64,000 nt of DNA, from positions 36,205 to 100,204 of the forward strand of contig JAUMUM010000004.1 in NCBI GenBank assembly GCA_030530685.1. The letters run 5' to 3'. The position numbers and the translations under genes are program-made. Below the pieces are notes generated by a model. It was not told the origin of the DNA. It made no database searches and saw only the letters and a program-made list of their open reading frames with translations. Source of the DNA: Actinomycetaceae bacterium (GTDB lineage: Bacteria > Actinomycetota > Actinomycetes > Actinomycetales > Actinomycetaceae). The first letter of the stretch is position 1, and every line of letters begins with the position of its first letter. This document shows positions 47,038 through 55,616 of this stretch, one piece after another.

Positions 47038-47730
47038 ATGGCAGGGCAAGTAGACGTGCTCATGATCGACGACCAGCAGTCCCTGGCCGCCTCGACCGCC
47101 GAGTACCTGACGTGGTCGGGCGTGCCCTCGAGCTATGTCACCTCAGCTGAGGCCGCCCTGGCGCAGATCGAATCCAGCCGCCCGAAGATCCTGCTCTTGG
47201 ATGTCAACCTGCCCGGGCTGGACGGCTTTGACTTCTGCCGCAAGGTCCGCGAGCGCTACGACATGCCCATCGTCTTCGTCTCGGCCCGAGTGGCCGAAGA
47301 AGACCAGATCCGCGCCTTCCTTTCCGGCGGCGACGACTACCTGACCAAGCCCTACTCCCTGGCTTTGCTGCTGGCTAAGATCAGGCGCATGCTGGCCCGA
47401 ATGGCCAACGACGTGCCGCCCGCGCCAGAGCCCTACGACGATGGCTGGCTCTTCTTCGAGCCGTCAAGCGGACGGGTGCGCGTGGATGGAAGCGACATCC
47501 AGCTGGCGGCCCTGGAACTGCGGCTGCTCGAATACCTGATTGCCAACCGCGGGCGCGTCGTCGAAAGGAAGGAGCTCTTCGAGCAGGTCTGGGGCGGCAG
47601 CGTCACGGCCGACGGCACGCTTTCGGTCCACATTCGCCGACTTCGCCTGCATATTGAGCACGACGCCGACCGCCCGCGCTACATCCGCACCGCCTGGGGC
47701 CGCGGCTACATCTTCGAGGAGCCCCGGTGA
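47038..47730 (+). CDS. OmpR/PhoB family response regulator
   Basis: 230 residues from ATG 47038. The receiver domain (5-120) has the acidic pair DD at 11-12, phosphoacceptor Asp55 in ILLLDVNLPG, Ser83 in FVSAR and Lys104 in YLTKPYS. The C-terminal winged helix (about 135-228) ends with the usual VHIRRLRLHIEHD, then YIRTAWGRGYIF. It overlaps the kinase gene by 4 nt (GTGA). It most likely controls the ABC transporter genes downstream at 49172, where a two-turn direct repeat lies. Confidence 0.95.
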   Translation: MAGQVDVLMIDDQQSLAASTAEYLTWSGVPSSYVTSAEAALAQIESSRPKILLLDVNLPGLDGFDFCRKVRERYDMPIVFVSARVAEEDQIRAFLSGGDDYLTKPYSLALLLAKIRRMLARMANDVPPAPEPYDDGWLFFEPSSGRVRVDGSDIQLAALELRLLEYLIANRGRVVERKELFEQVWGGSVTADGTLSVHIRRLRLHIEHDADRPRYIRTAWGRGYIFEEPR

Positions 47731-48983
47731 GAACGTCCGCGGTTCCCCTGCTCCTCGTCTTCTTGGCCGTGGCCTCGATCCTGGCGCTGTGGCGCTCGTG
47801 GGACCCGGAGCTTCCCAAGGGCGACGTCGTCGCATCCAACGAACTAGTCCCGGCCATCGAGGCAAGCTGGCCGAACGTTCGCCTCGGCTCGGCTGCCGCG
47901 CCATTTTCCCGCGTGAGCGTGGTCGACGAAAACGGCACGCTCCTAGCCAACAAGGGCGAGCCCATAGCTAGCCAGCGCCAGGCGCACCGCGCCCGGGCCT
48001 CGCAGTTCGACGTCGTGGTAGGCGGCTCGCGCGTGGGCACCATCTGGCTGGCCGACGGCTGGGACGAGGCCGCAATCGCCGCCTGGCAGCACAATCTTCG
48101 CCTGGCCAGCCTGGCCATTGCCGGCATCGCCGTCGTCTGTGCGGTCATGATCGTCGTCGCCCAACGGCGCGTCACCCGCCCCTTCAAACGCCTCGATGCC
48201 TTCGCCAGGGATGTGGCAGCTGGCGACCTTGACGCGCCGCTACAGATGGACCGCGGCAACCCCTTTGGGCCTTTCACCGAGGCCTTCGACATCATGCGCA
48301 CCGAACTCGCCCGAGCCCGCCGCGAGGAAGAAAAAGCCAAGCAGTCAAAGAAGGACCTCGTGGCGGAACTCGGGCACGATATCCGCACGCCCGTGGCCTC
48401 CATCGCGGCGACGGCCGAACTGCTGCACCTGACCGAAGACGAGCCGAAACGCCGCTCAAAGTTGCGCGTCATCCAGGAGATGACCGGACAGATCGAGGCG
48501 CTGGTCGCCGACCTATTTGAAGCCAACGAAGAAGAAATGGCCATCCTTCGAGTCCAGCCGCAACAGGTGGCCTCCACGGACGTGGCCTCGTGGCTGCGCG
48601 CCACCGATGTCGACGAACGCCTCGAGCCCTTCGAACTGCCCGAATGCCTCGTATCCGCCGACCCGCTACGCATCCGCCAGGTCTTCGACAATATCCTCGC
48701 CAACTCCCGCAAGTATGCCGGCACCGACATCGCCGTCACCGGTGGGATCGACGGGGACTTCCTGCGGCTTTCCATTCGCGACTTCGGCCCCGGCGTGCCC
48801 GAAAGCGAGCTCGAGGCCATTGTGGCCAAGGGCGTGCGCGGATCCAATGCGCCGGGTTCGGCCGGTCAGGGCTTGGGGCTGTACACCGCCAGCCATCTCA
48901 TGGAGCGCATGTCGGGCTCGCTTTCCTGCCGCGATGCTCGGCCCGGGCTGGCCGTCGACCTGGAGATTCCGCTGGCCAGGTGA
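47727..48983 (+). CDS. Sensor histidine kinase (HisKA/HATPase_c)
   Basis: 418 residues from GTG 47727. TM1 is at about 5-22, an extracytoplasmic sensor of about 100 residues follows, then TM2 at 124-145 and a HAMP segment (QRRVTRPFKRLDAFARDVAAG). The phosphorylated His217 is in LGHDIRTPVAS. ATP-binding boxes are N (FDNILANSRKYAG), G1 (DFGPGVP) and G2 (GQGLGLYTA). It is the partner of the OmpR-type regulator. Together with the ABC genes behind it, it resembles peptide-antibiotic sensing modules, though the large sensor domain differs from BceS. Confidence 0.93.
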   Translation: MRTSAVPLLLVFLAVASILALWRSWDPELPKGDVVASNELVPAIEASWPNVRLGSAAAPFSRVSVVDENGTLLANKGEPIASQRQAHRARASQFDVVVGGSRVGTIWLADGWDEAAIAAWQHNLRLASLAIAGIAVVCAVMIVVAQRRVTRPFKRLDAFARDVAAGDLDAPLQMDRGNPFGPFTEAFDIMRTELARARREEEKAKQSKKDLVAELGHDIRTPVASIAATAELLHLTEDEPKRRSKLRVIQEMTGQIEALVADLFEANEEEMAILRVQPQQVASTDVASWLRATDVDERLEPFELPECLVSADPLRIRQVFDNILANSRKYAGTDIAVTGGIDGDFLRLSIRDFGPGVPESELEAIVAKGVRGSNAPGSAGQGLGLYTASHLMERMSGSLSCRDARPGLAVDLEIPLAR

Positions 48984-49100
48984 GGCGCGCCGACGCTTTG
49001 CCGCCACGCCCTCGCACGATCGGCGCCCCTGTTGCTCGCCCCGGCATGCTGGACGCGGGAGGCCGGCGCCTCGGCAAGCCCCGCGCGGCCACCGACGGCG

Positions 49101-49165
49101 TTAAGGAACTCGAAAGAAACGATTAACGAAGGCGAAAAGACTGCGCCGGCCCGCGGCGCTACCTT
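49101..49165 (+). promoter_or_regulatory. Candidate response-regulator binding site and promoter of the MacB/FtsX-type transporter
   Basis: TTAAGGAA (49101-49108) and TTAACGAA (49123-49130) form a direct repeat of TTAASGAA spaced 22 bp, two helical turns, as for OmpR-family sites. TACCTT (49160-49165) is a -10 candidate 6 nt before the ATG at 49172. I see no good -35 box, as expected for an activated promoter. Confidence 0.5.
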
Positions 49166-49171
49166 CGATGC

Positions 49172-50011
49172 ATGGACACTGAAACTCTCACGACGCCCGC
49201 CGGCAAGGCGCCGACCGGTACCGGCGACCGGCACGAGCCAGACCAGCGCGCCGAGGTGATCGTCTCGACGGACAAACTCTCGAAGAGTTTCTCGCTGGAC
49301 GGCGCCCAGCAGCACGTGCTGAAGAACCTCGACCTGGACATCGTGCGCGGAGACTTCACCGTGATCATGGGCCGGTCGGGCGCGGGCAAGTCGACGCTTC
49401 TGCACGCGCTATCGGGCATGGACAGCCCCAGCCTGGGCAGCGTGATCTTCGACGGCACCGACATCTCGGCGATGTCCCAAGATAAGCTCGCCACCTTCCG
49501 CCGCAGCCACTGCGGATTCGTCTTCCAGCAGATCAACCTGCTCGACTCCATAACGCTGGCCGACAACGTCCTGGTCCCCGGCCTGCTCGGCCGGGCCAAG
49601 CGCTCGGATGTCGTGGCCCGCGCCAACGAACTCTTCGACCTGGTCGGCCTCGACGAGGTCACGCGCAAGAAGTTCCCGGTCGTCGTCTCCGGCGGCGAGG
49701 CCCAGCGCGCGGCAATCGTGCGCGCCCTCATCAACGAGCCCGACGTCCTCTTCGCCGACGAACCGACCGGCCAGCTCGACTCGGCAAACTCCACGCTCCT
49801 CCTGGACCTGCTGACGACGATCAACCGGGGTGGTCAATCCATCGTCATGGTCACCCACGACACGCGTTCGGCCCTGCGGGGCAATCGCATCATCTACCTG
49901 CTCGACGGGACGATCCACGGCCAGCTCACCCTCGGCCCGTACACCGACGACGCCGAGCAGCGCAGCGCCACCCTGTCGGCCTTCCTCGACGAGATGGGGT
50001 GGAGGCTATGA
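49172..50011 (+). CDS. ABC transporter ATPase, MacB/LolD/BceA type
   Basis: 279 residues from ATG 49172. A 30-residue hydrophilic leader precedes the ATPase. Walker A is GRSGAGKST (67-75), the Q-loop is FVFQQINLLDSITLADNV, the signature is VSGGEAQRAAIVRALI (a variant of LSGGQ) and Walker B is VLFADEPTGQLDS, typical of the MacB/LolD/BceA group. It drives the FtsX-like permease encoded directly behind, whose start codon overlaps its stop (ATGA). Such pairs remove antimicrobial peptides or flip lipids. Regulation by the preceding two-component system is likely. Confidence 0.93.
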   Translation: MDTETLTTPAGKAPTGTGDRHEPDQRAEVIVSTDKLSKSFSLDGAQQHVLKNLDLDIVRGDFTVIMGRSGAGKSTLLHALSGMDSPSLGSVIFDGTDISAMSQDKLATFRRSHCGFVFQQINLLDSITLADNVLVPGLLGRAKRSDVVARANELFDLVGLDEVTRKKFPVVVSGGEAQRAAIVRALINEPDVLFADEPTGQLDSANSTLLLDLLTTINRGGQSIVMVTHDTRSALRGNRIIYLLDGTIHGQLTLGPYTDDAEQRSATLSAFLDEMGWRL

Positions 50012-52350
50012 GCGCTTCGTCGATCCTGACCCGCCGCAGCCTGCGCAAGACCAAGGGGCAGTTCGCCATCGTCGGCCTGCTCGTCGCGCTTGCTTCTATG
50101 CAGCTGCACCTGGCCTACGTCCTGCTGACCGACTACCCGGCCAATTTGAACCGAACCGCCGACCGGCTCAACACGGAGGACGTGGCACTATTCCTCACCT
50201 CCGAAGAAAGCCGCGACGCGGTGACCCAAAAACTGGACACAGACAAAAGGGTCTCCGAGTACGCCGTCAGCCAAGCCTCCGTCATTGCCTCCGAGTTCGA
50301 CTACGGCGGCAATATGATGTCGGCCCAAGTCCTCGTCACCGAGCACGGCAAGAAAACGGATATAGGCAAGGTTGAAACTGTCGAGGAACTACAAGACCGG
50401 CAGAAAAACCCGATCTGGCTGCCCCTGACCTTCAAGTCAGGCGGCTACGATCTGGGCGATACGTTCACGCTGACGACCAGCGAGCGCGAGCACAACTTCC
50501 AGGTCCAAGGCTTCACGGTCACACCCATGCACTCAATGACCTCCATGGGCGTCATTGAGGTGCAGACCGAGGCGGCTTCCGTTCAGACACTGGCGGCATC
50601 TCCGACCGCCGAACAGCTCTGGCGCATCCAAGTCAAGGCCTCCCACGGCCCAGACCTCAGCCTGGCGCTGACGAAGGTGGCCGAAGCCGCCCACACCGGC
50701 CCCGGCGCCGCCGTGCCCGGAAACCTGGAACGCCAGGCGGTCTTTACCATTCAGACCCTGACATCGAATTCCTTCGTTGCCATGCTCGCGCTCTTTTCGC
50801 TGATCTTCACGCTGATCGTGGCCACGGTCATCCGCTTTGTCATCCGCTCGACCGTCGTGCGCGACATGCCTGCCATCGGCACGCTCGGCGCTGTTGGCTT
50901 CAGACCCGGGCACATCATGCGAGTCTTGGCACTGCCCTTCGTCGTCGTGACGGTGGCCGCCGCGCTCCTGGGTGCGGCAGCCACAGTGCCGCTCCTTTCC
51001 GTCCTCGAAGATGTGCTCACATCCCAGACGGGTATTCCGTGGGATGCAAGCCCGTCGGCGGCCGGCACGGTCATCGCCCTTGCCGCGCTCCTGAGTTGCG
51101 TCGCCCTGACGGGAGTTGTGGCTGCCTGGCACGTGCGCAAAATCCCGCCGGTTCAGGCCCTGCGAGGCGGGCGCAAGGCGCATTCCTTCCATAGCAACCG
51201 CCTGCCGCTGGCCTCCAGCCGCGGCCGGGCCCCGGCGCTTTTGGGCTTGAAGTCGGCCCTGCATTCCAAGGCGCAGAACGCCATGGTCGTCCTGGTGCTT
51301 GCCGTGGCGGTCACTGCCTCGACAATCGGGCTGGGGATCTTCTCCGTCGTCAATGGCAATCCCAAGCAGTTCTCGCAGATGGTCATCGGCGAGCGCGGCG
51401 ACGTCACCGTCTTGGCCGCCCAGGGGCAGTCAGCCATAGATCTTCGCAAGGATCTAGCCGGCCAGCCCGGGGTCGACAAGGCAGTGGTCTTCGATAATGA
51501 CGGCATCTCCAACACCACGCTCAACGACACTCCCGCTATGCTCAAGATCACCGAGGACTTCTCTGTCTTCGAGAACAACTTGATCTACGAGGGACGTATC
51601 CCCAGGCGCGAGGACGAGATCGTCATTGGCGGGCATCTTGCCCAGCTCCTCAACGTCAGCGTTGGGGACGAGGTCACACTAGAACACCTGGGCAAAAAGG
51701 AGCGTTACCTCGTGACGGGGCTGTCCCAGTCAGTGTCCAATCTCGGCAGGGAAGCCATGATGACAGTTGACGGAGCGCGACGGGTCAACCCCAGCTACGT
51801 GCCGCAGAAAATCGATGTCTACCTCGACTCTTCCTTCGATACCCAGACCTTCATCGAACGAACACGAAACAGTTTCCCGACCAGAATCGCCCAGTTTGGT
51901 GACCTGAAGGCTACCTTTGATGCCGGCATTGGCACCTATGTGTCCGCCTCCGTAATGATCGCCATTGCCATCATTGCGCTGACCTTGGTGGCGATACTGC
52001 TCATCGTTGGGCTCGTCGTCAGCTTGGCTATGGCGCAATCACGGCGCGACTACGGGATCCTCAAGTCGCTCGGGTTCACCAACCGTCAGCTGGCCACCTA
52101 CACCCTGTACGCGCACCTGCCCGCCATCATCCTGGGCACGGCCGTGGGACTGGTCATTGGCAGCGTGACAGCAATGCCGCTGCTGCAGACGCTGCTGAGC
52201 AATGTCGGCATTATGCGCCTGTCGGCCGCTCTGCCGGTGCACCTGGTGGCGGTGATGGCTGTGGCTGTCCTGGCCCTTTCGGCCACGCTCATGCTCATGC
52301 TTGCTAGGAAAACCAGGAGCATCACCTCGCGCGACCTGCTGACAGAGTGA
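50008..52350 (+). CDS. FtsX-like ABC transporter permease (two FtsX domains)
   Basis: 780 residues from ATG 50008, with GGAGG directly upstream. An N-terminal helix (about 18-40) is followed by an extracytoplasmic domain (about 45-245), three helices (about 252-275, 302-328, 348-370), a cytoplasmic link, a helix at about 418-440, a second extracytoplasmic domain (about 445-640) and three C-terminal helices (to ~770). The layout is of the long FtsX/DUF214 exporters such as actinobacterial MacB-like permeases. SRRDYGILKSLGFTNRQLATY is the coupling segment of the last domain. Substrate unknown. Confidence 0.92.
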   Translation: MSASSILTRRSLRKTKGQFAIVGLLVALASMQLHLAYVLLTDYPANLNRTADRLNTEDVALFLTSEESRDAVTQKLDTDKRVSEYAVSQASVIASEFDYGGNMMSAQVLVTEHGKKTDIGKVETVEELQDRQKNPIWLPLTFKSGGYDLGDTFTLTTSEREHNFQVQGFTVTPMHSMTSMGVIEVQTEAASVQTLAASPTAEQLWRIQVKASHGPDLSLALTKVAEAAHTGPGAAVPGNLERQAVFTIQTLTSNSFVAMLALFSLIFTLIVATVIRFVIRSTVVRDMPAIGTLGAVGFRPGHIMRVLALPFVVVTVAAALLGAAATVPLLSVLEDVLTSQTGIPWDASPSAAGTVIALAALLSCVALTGVVAAWHVRKIPPVQALRGGRKAHSFHSNRLPLASSRGRAPALLGLKSALHSKAQNAMVVLVLAVAVTASTIGLGIFSVVNGNPKQFSQMVIGERGDVTVLAAQGQSAIDLRKDLAGQPGVDKAVVFDNDGISNTTLNDTPAMLKITEDFSVFENNLIYEGRIPRREDEIVIGGHLAQLLNVSVGDEVTLEHLGKKERYLVTGLSQSVSNLGREAMMTVDGARRVNPSYVPQKIDVYLDSSFDTQTFIERTRNSFPTRIAQFGDLKATFDAGIGTYVSASVMIAIAIIALTLVAILLIVGLVVSLAMAQSRRDYGILKSLGFTNRQLATYTLYAHLPAIILGTAVGLVIGSVTAMPLLQTLLSNVGIMRLSAALPVHLVAVMAVAVLALSATLMLMLARKTRSITSRDLLTE

Positions 52351-52869
52351 GGGCAGGGCCGCGGCTCGGCAGGACATCGAGGCCAGCCAGGCGGAACTTG
52401 CCCAGGAACGCGGGGCCGCGGCAGTTATGCTGCGACGGCCCCGCGCTTCGTCCTGGGCGCACGCCAGGGTCCGAATGCCCGGCCGAGGAAGACGCGAGCA
52501 GACACCCCCTGCGATGTGCCCCAATCTCGTCCCCCGCGTCGCCCAGGTCGGCACTCTGCACATCCGTGGCCTCCTCGGTAGTGCCTTACCTGGAGCCAGG
52601 CGGTTTGGCCGGCTCCCCACATATCCGGGAAAGCGGCCCCCGCCAGCCACGGGGAGGTGCGCGACGACTCTTCGGCACGCCGCCCGCCGGCCTTCACTGC
52701 GGCAGAATGCAGTTCGAGTGTAAACGGCGCGCGGTGGGCAGGCTTCCGCCCCGAGGACTATTCGGGGCGCGCCCACGGAGCGATGCGGCGTCGGGTTCAC
52801 ACGGAGGGAGCCGGGTTCACATGGAGCGATGCCCGCGGAGCGCCAGGTTTACATTGACGGCATCTCGGC
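52351..52869. other. 519-bp gap with a terminator hairpin and a short direct repeat
   Basis: It lies between the convergent FtsX permease and PAS copy 2 genes. Besides the hairpin at 52409-52445, CGGGTTCACA followed by Y and GGAG occurs at 52792 and 52812, 20 nt apart. Short open frames here do not resemble any protein I know, so I call no gene. Confidence 0.55.
52409..52445 (+). terminator. Terminator hairpin after the FtsX permease
   Basis: CGCGGGGCCG (52409-52418) pairs with CGGCCCCGCG (52436-52445); an inner GCAG/CTGC stem closes on the loop TTATG, with a small internal bulge. It starts 59 nt after the stop. Confidence 0.75.
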
Positions 52870-54228
52870 CTATGCGGACTCGACGAAGCGCTGCGCGCGG
52901 GCGTGCACGCCGTCGACGAGTTCCTCGAGGCTCGAGGAGTCGCCGTCGGCCTCGAAGGTGCGGCACTGCCGTGCGAGGGAATCGAGTTCGGCTAGGTCTC
53001 TGTCGACCGCCTCGATCCGCCGGTAGACCGACTCCGCCAGGGCTGCGACCTCGTCCGTCAACTGGCGCGAGCCGGCCTCCTGGTCCCACAGGACGAGCAG
53101 CTGGCGCGGGATGGCGACGAACTCCTTGGTCTTCTCAATGTAGTCGGCGGTCTCGGCGGCGAGCTCGCGGTGCGCGGCGGCCTGCCTGGCCATGTCGGCC
53201 AGCCCCTGGCGCAGAGCCTTCGACAGCATCTCCAGCGCGGAGACCGAAAGTTCCGCCTCGGCGTCGCCGTCGATCAACTCGGCCGTGAACCTGGCCATCA
53301 TCGTCGTGTGCAAACGGGCCAGCGCCACCCTGAAGCGGGTCGCCGCGCCGTTTTCGTCCAGACGCACGAGCGCGTCGATGAGCCGGCCGACCTCCTGGTC
53401 GACGATGTCCTGCATCCGCACCCACACCTGGAGCAGCTCGAGCAGCGAGCCCAACTCGCCGTCGCTATCCAGCCCCTCGACGACGTCGATCGTCAGGCTC
53501 TTGTCACCCATCTCCTTCTCGAGGCTAGCGCCGGCGCGCCGCAGGGACCGCGAAAGATCCGTCAGGTCCTCCTGCCGACTCATCCACGAGTCCAGTTCGA
53601 CGGCAATGCGCCGGACATCGCCGAGCATCTCGCCCAGGACGCCGTCGGCCTGCGGCCGTTCGGGGAACCCCGCGGAAAGCTCCTCGCGCTTGGCGACCTC
53701 CGCGGGCAGGGCGAGCTCCTGCAACTCCTCGTACGAAGAGAACCCGGCCTGTCCGAGCAGGTGGGCGATGCGCTTGGACCCCTCGGCAGCGACCTCGCGG
53801 CGGTTGTGATCCTGTTCCTGGAGCTGGTCCTCGAATTCACGCACGTCACGATAGATGGCCAGTGCCGTATCGAAGTACTCCTGGCACATTGGGCGGGTCC
53901 GCACGGAAAGGTAGCCACCGTCGGCCAGGGGCGTGACGGTGGCGAAGACGTCGTACTCGCTTCCGTCGCCGGCGAGGTTACGCACGTATCCGGCGAACGG
54001 TTTTCCCGCCCGGAGCATTTCCCACATGGACCGGAAAACGCCCGACGGCATCTCGGGGTGGCGGACGATATTGTGCGGAGCCCCCGCCAGTTCGTCACGG
54101 CTGTAGCGCGACAACTCGACGAAGACCCTATTCGAATGGCCGATGACCCCGCGCTCGTCGGTGGTCGAAAAGAAGATCTCGTCTACACCCACCTCGTGGG
54201 TTGCTCCAGTGATGGCTACGTTGGTCAC
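52870..54228 (-). CDS. Aer-type PAS domain protein with unknown helical C-terminal module (copy 2)
   Basis: 452 residues from GTG 54226-54228, with AGGAG 7-8 nt upstream. It is collinear with the protein at 42456. The PAS domain (13-111) is about three-quarters identical by eye: EIFFSTTDERGVIGHSNRVF, APHNIVRHPEMPS, GKPFAGYVRNLAGDGSEYD. Arg56, His57, Glu59 and Asn84 correspond to Aer FAD-site positions. The helical part is more diverged but shares LPAEV, KREELSAGFP and VALARLHTTMMARF. No membrane segment or known output domain is visible. It lies between two two-component/ABC modules on the opposite strand, with a start divergent from the DrrA-like gene. Confidence 0.85.
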   Translation of the reverse strand: MTNVAITGATHEVGVDEIFFSTTDERGVIGHSNRVFVELSRYSRDELAGAPHNIVRHPEMPSGVFRSMWEMLRAGKPFAGYVRNLAGDGSEYDVFATVTPLADGGYLSVRTRPMCQEYFDTALAIYRDVREFEDQLQEQDHNRREVAAEGSKRIAHLLGQAGFSSYEELQELALPAEVAKREELSAGFPERPQADGVLGEMLGDVRRIAVELDSWMSRQEDLTDLSRSLRRAGASLEKEMGDKSLTIDVVEGLDSDGELGSLLELLQVWVRMQDIVDQEVGRLIDALVRLDENGAATRFRVALARLHTTMMARFTAELIDGDAEAELSVSALEMLSKALRQGLADMARQAAAHRELAAETADYIEKTKEFVAIPRQLLVLWDQEAGSRQLTDEVAALAESVYRRIEAVDRDLAELDSLARQCRTFEADGDSSSLEELVDGVHARAQRFVESA

Positions 54229-54526
54229 GTGAAGGCTCCTGCGTGTCGACTCCTCGGCGGCCCGCGGTCGCCCGTCGTGGCCGGCCCTGCCCGTGGCCGC
54301 GCCCCTCCGGCAGCCACACTCGGCCAAGTGTAGGTGGCCCATTCTGGCAAACCACTGGGAAATCGGGGGTAACTCTACCCGTGGCGTTTTCCGACCGCGT
54401 CGCCTCACGGCGCCTGCGTGCCCCGTCACGCCCTGCCGAGCGGCCGCCGTCGGCCCGCCCACGCCGCCGTCGGCCCGCCGCGCTCCACCTCGCCCGCCCC
54501 CACCTCGGCGCCGTCATGCCCGGCGG

Positions 54527-54540
54527 ATGACACCTGTCAT
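54527..54540. promoter_or_regulatory. Palindromic operator candidate upstream of the DrrAB-type transporter
   Basis: ATGACACCTGTCAT consists of ATGACA and TGTCAT arms around CC, 58 nt before the ATG of the ATPase gene. It is a candidate site for the NarL-type regulator encoded at 57710. Confidence 0.5.
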
Positions 54541-54567
54541 AGGCCGTGCGTGACGCCCGGGAGTTCC

Positions 54568-54597
54568 GCCCAATCCCCGCCAACGCGAGGATTGGGC
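54568..54597 (+). promoter_or_regulatory. Hairpin covering the ribosome binding site of the DrrA-like gene
   Basis: GCCCAATCC (54568-54576) pairs perfectly over 9 bp with GGATTGGGC (54589-54597), with a 12-nt loop. The right arm includes GGA of the only ribosome binding site (GAGGA, 54587-54591) and ends 1 nt before the ATG at 54599. It could hold translation off. Confidence 0.6.
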
Positions 54598-54598
54598 C

Positions 54599-55573
54599 AT
54601 GAACACGACAATACGACCAGAACCGTCAGCAATCGCCTCGGCGCTGGGAGCATCCGGGCACTCCGCCGACGTCGTCCCGGCCCTCGCCCTCGACGGCGTC
54701 TCCAAATCCTTCGGCAAGGTCAAGGCGGTCGACCGCGTCAGCCTGTCCATCTACCCTGGCGAGATCGTCGCCTTCCTCGGCCCTAACGGCGCGGGCAAGA
54801 CCACGACTCTCGACATCGCCCTCGGGCTTTCGAGGCCGACGTCCGGCTCCGTGGCCGTCTACGGCGGCACTCCCCGCGCGGCCATCGACCGCGGGTGGAT
54901 GTCCGCCCTGCTGCAAACCGGCGGCATCCTCACCGAGTACCGCGTGAGGGAGCTGGTGAGCATGATCGCGGGTTTCCTCCCCGCAAGCCGCCCGGTCGAG
55001 CAGGTGCTCGAGCGCGCCAACCTGACCGATATCCAGGAGCGGCGCATCTCCAAATGCTCGGGCGGCGAGCAGCAGCGCCTGCGCTTCGCCCTGGCCATCC
55101 TCGCCGACCCCACCCTCCTCGTCCTCGACGAGCCGACGGCCGGCATGGACGTCACAGCCCGACGCCACTTCTGGCAGGCCATGGACGAGGAGGCACAAAA
55201 CGGCAAGACGATCATCTTCGCCACCCACTACCTCACCGAGGCCGAAAGCTTCGCCCAGCGCACGATCATCATGAACGAAGGCCAGGTGGTCGCCGACGCA
55301 CCCACCGGCGAGATTCGCCGCCACTTCGGCGTCCAGCGCATCACCGCCGGATTCGACACGCCCGATCACCTGGACGCCGCGGCCCGCCGCCTCGCCCAGC
55401 AGGGGCCGGTGTCCCGCACCGCCGACACGCTGACCGTCTCCGGCGCGGACACCGTCGCCCTCGCGCGCCTCGTCCTGGACAACCCCGGCGTCGTCTCCAT
55501 CTCCATCACCGACCGCTCGCTGGAGGACGCCTTCGAGCAGCTCACGGAAGGCGATGCCAACGACGGCCACTGA
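54599..55573 (+). CDS. ABC exporter ATPase (DrrA-like)
   Basis: 324 residues from ATG 54599. Walker A is GPNGAGKT (61-68), the signature is KCSGGEQQRLRFALAIL, Walker B is LLVLDEPTAGMD and the H-loop is IFATHYLTEAE. The C-terminal 90 residues form the ABC-2 accessory domain, ending SITDRSLEDAFEQLT as in DrrA/daunorubicin-type ATPases. The permease starts 43 nt after its stop. With the DesK/NarL-type pair behind, this forms an export module with dedicated regulation. Translation may be limited by the hairpin over its ribosome binding site. Confidence 0.94.
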   Translation: MNTTIRPEPSAIASALGASGHSADVVPALALDGVSKSFGKVKAVDRVSLSIYPGEIVAFLGPNGAGKTTTLDIALGLSRPTSGSVAVYGGTPRAAIDRGWMSALLQTGGILTEYRVRELVSMIAGFLPASRPVEQVLERANLTDIQERRISKCSGGEQQRLRFALAILADPTLLVLDEPTAGMDVTARRHFWQAMDEEAQNGKTIIFATHYLTEAESFAQRTIIMNEGQVVADAPTGEIRRHFGVQRITAGFDTPDHLDAAARRLAQQGPVSRTADTLTVSGADTVALARLVLDNPGVVSISITDRSLEDAFEQLTEGDANDGH

Positions 55574-55616
55574 CCCGGTGTGCCTACCCATGCCACCCAC
55601 AATCCAGGAGGAAAAC

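Larger units (their letters stand above)
54229..54598. other. 370-bp divergent control region between PAS copy 2 and the DrrA-like gene
   Basis: No gene. It contains a 17-nt direct repeat GCCGCCGTCGGCCCGCC at 54443-54459 and 54463-54479 (20-nt period), the palindrome and the hairpin listed separately, and the ribosome binding sites of both flanking genes. Confidence 0.6.
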
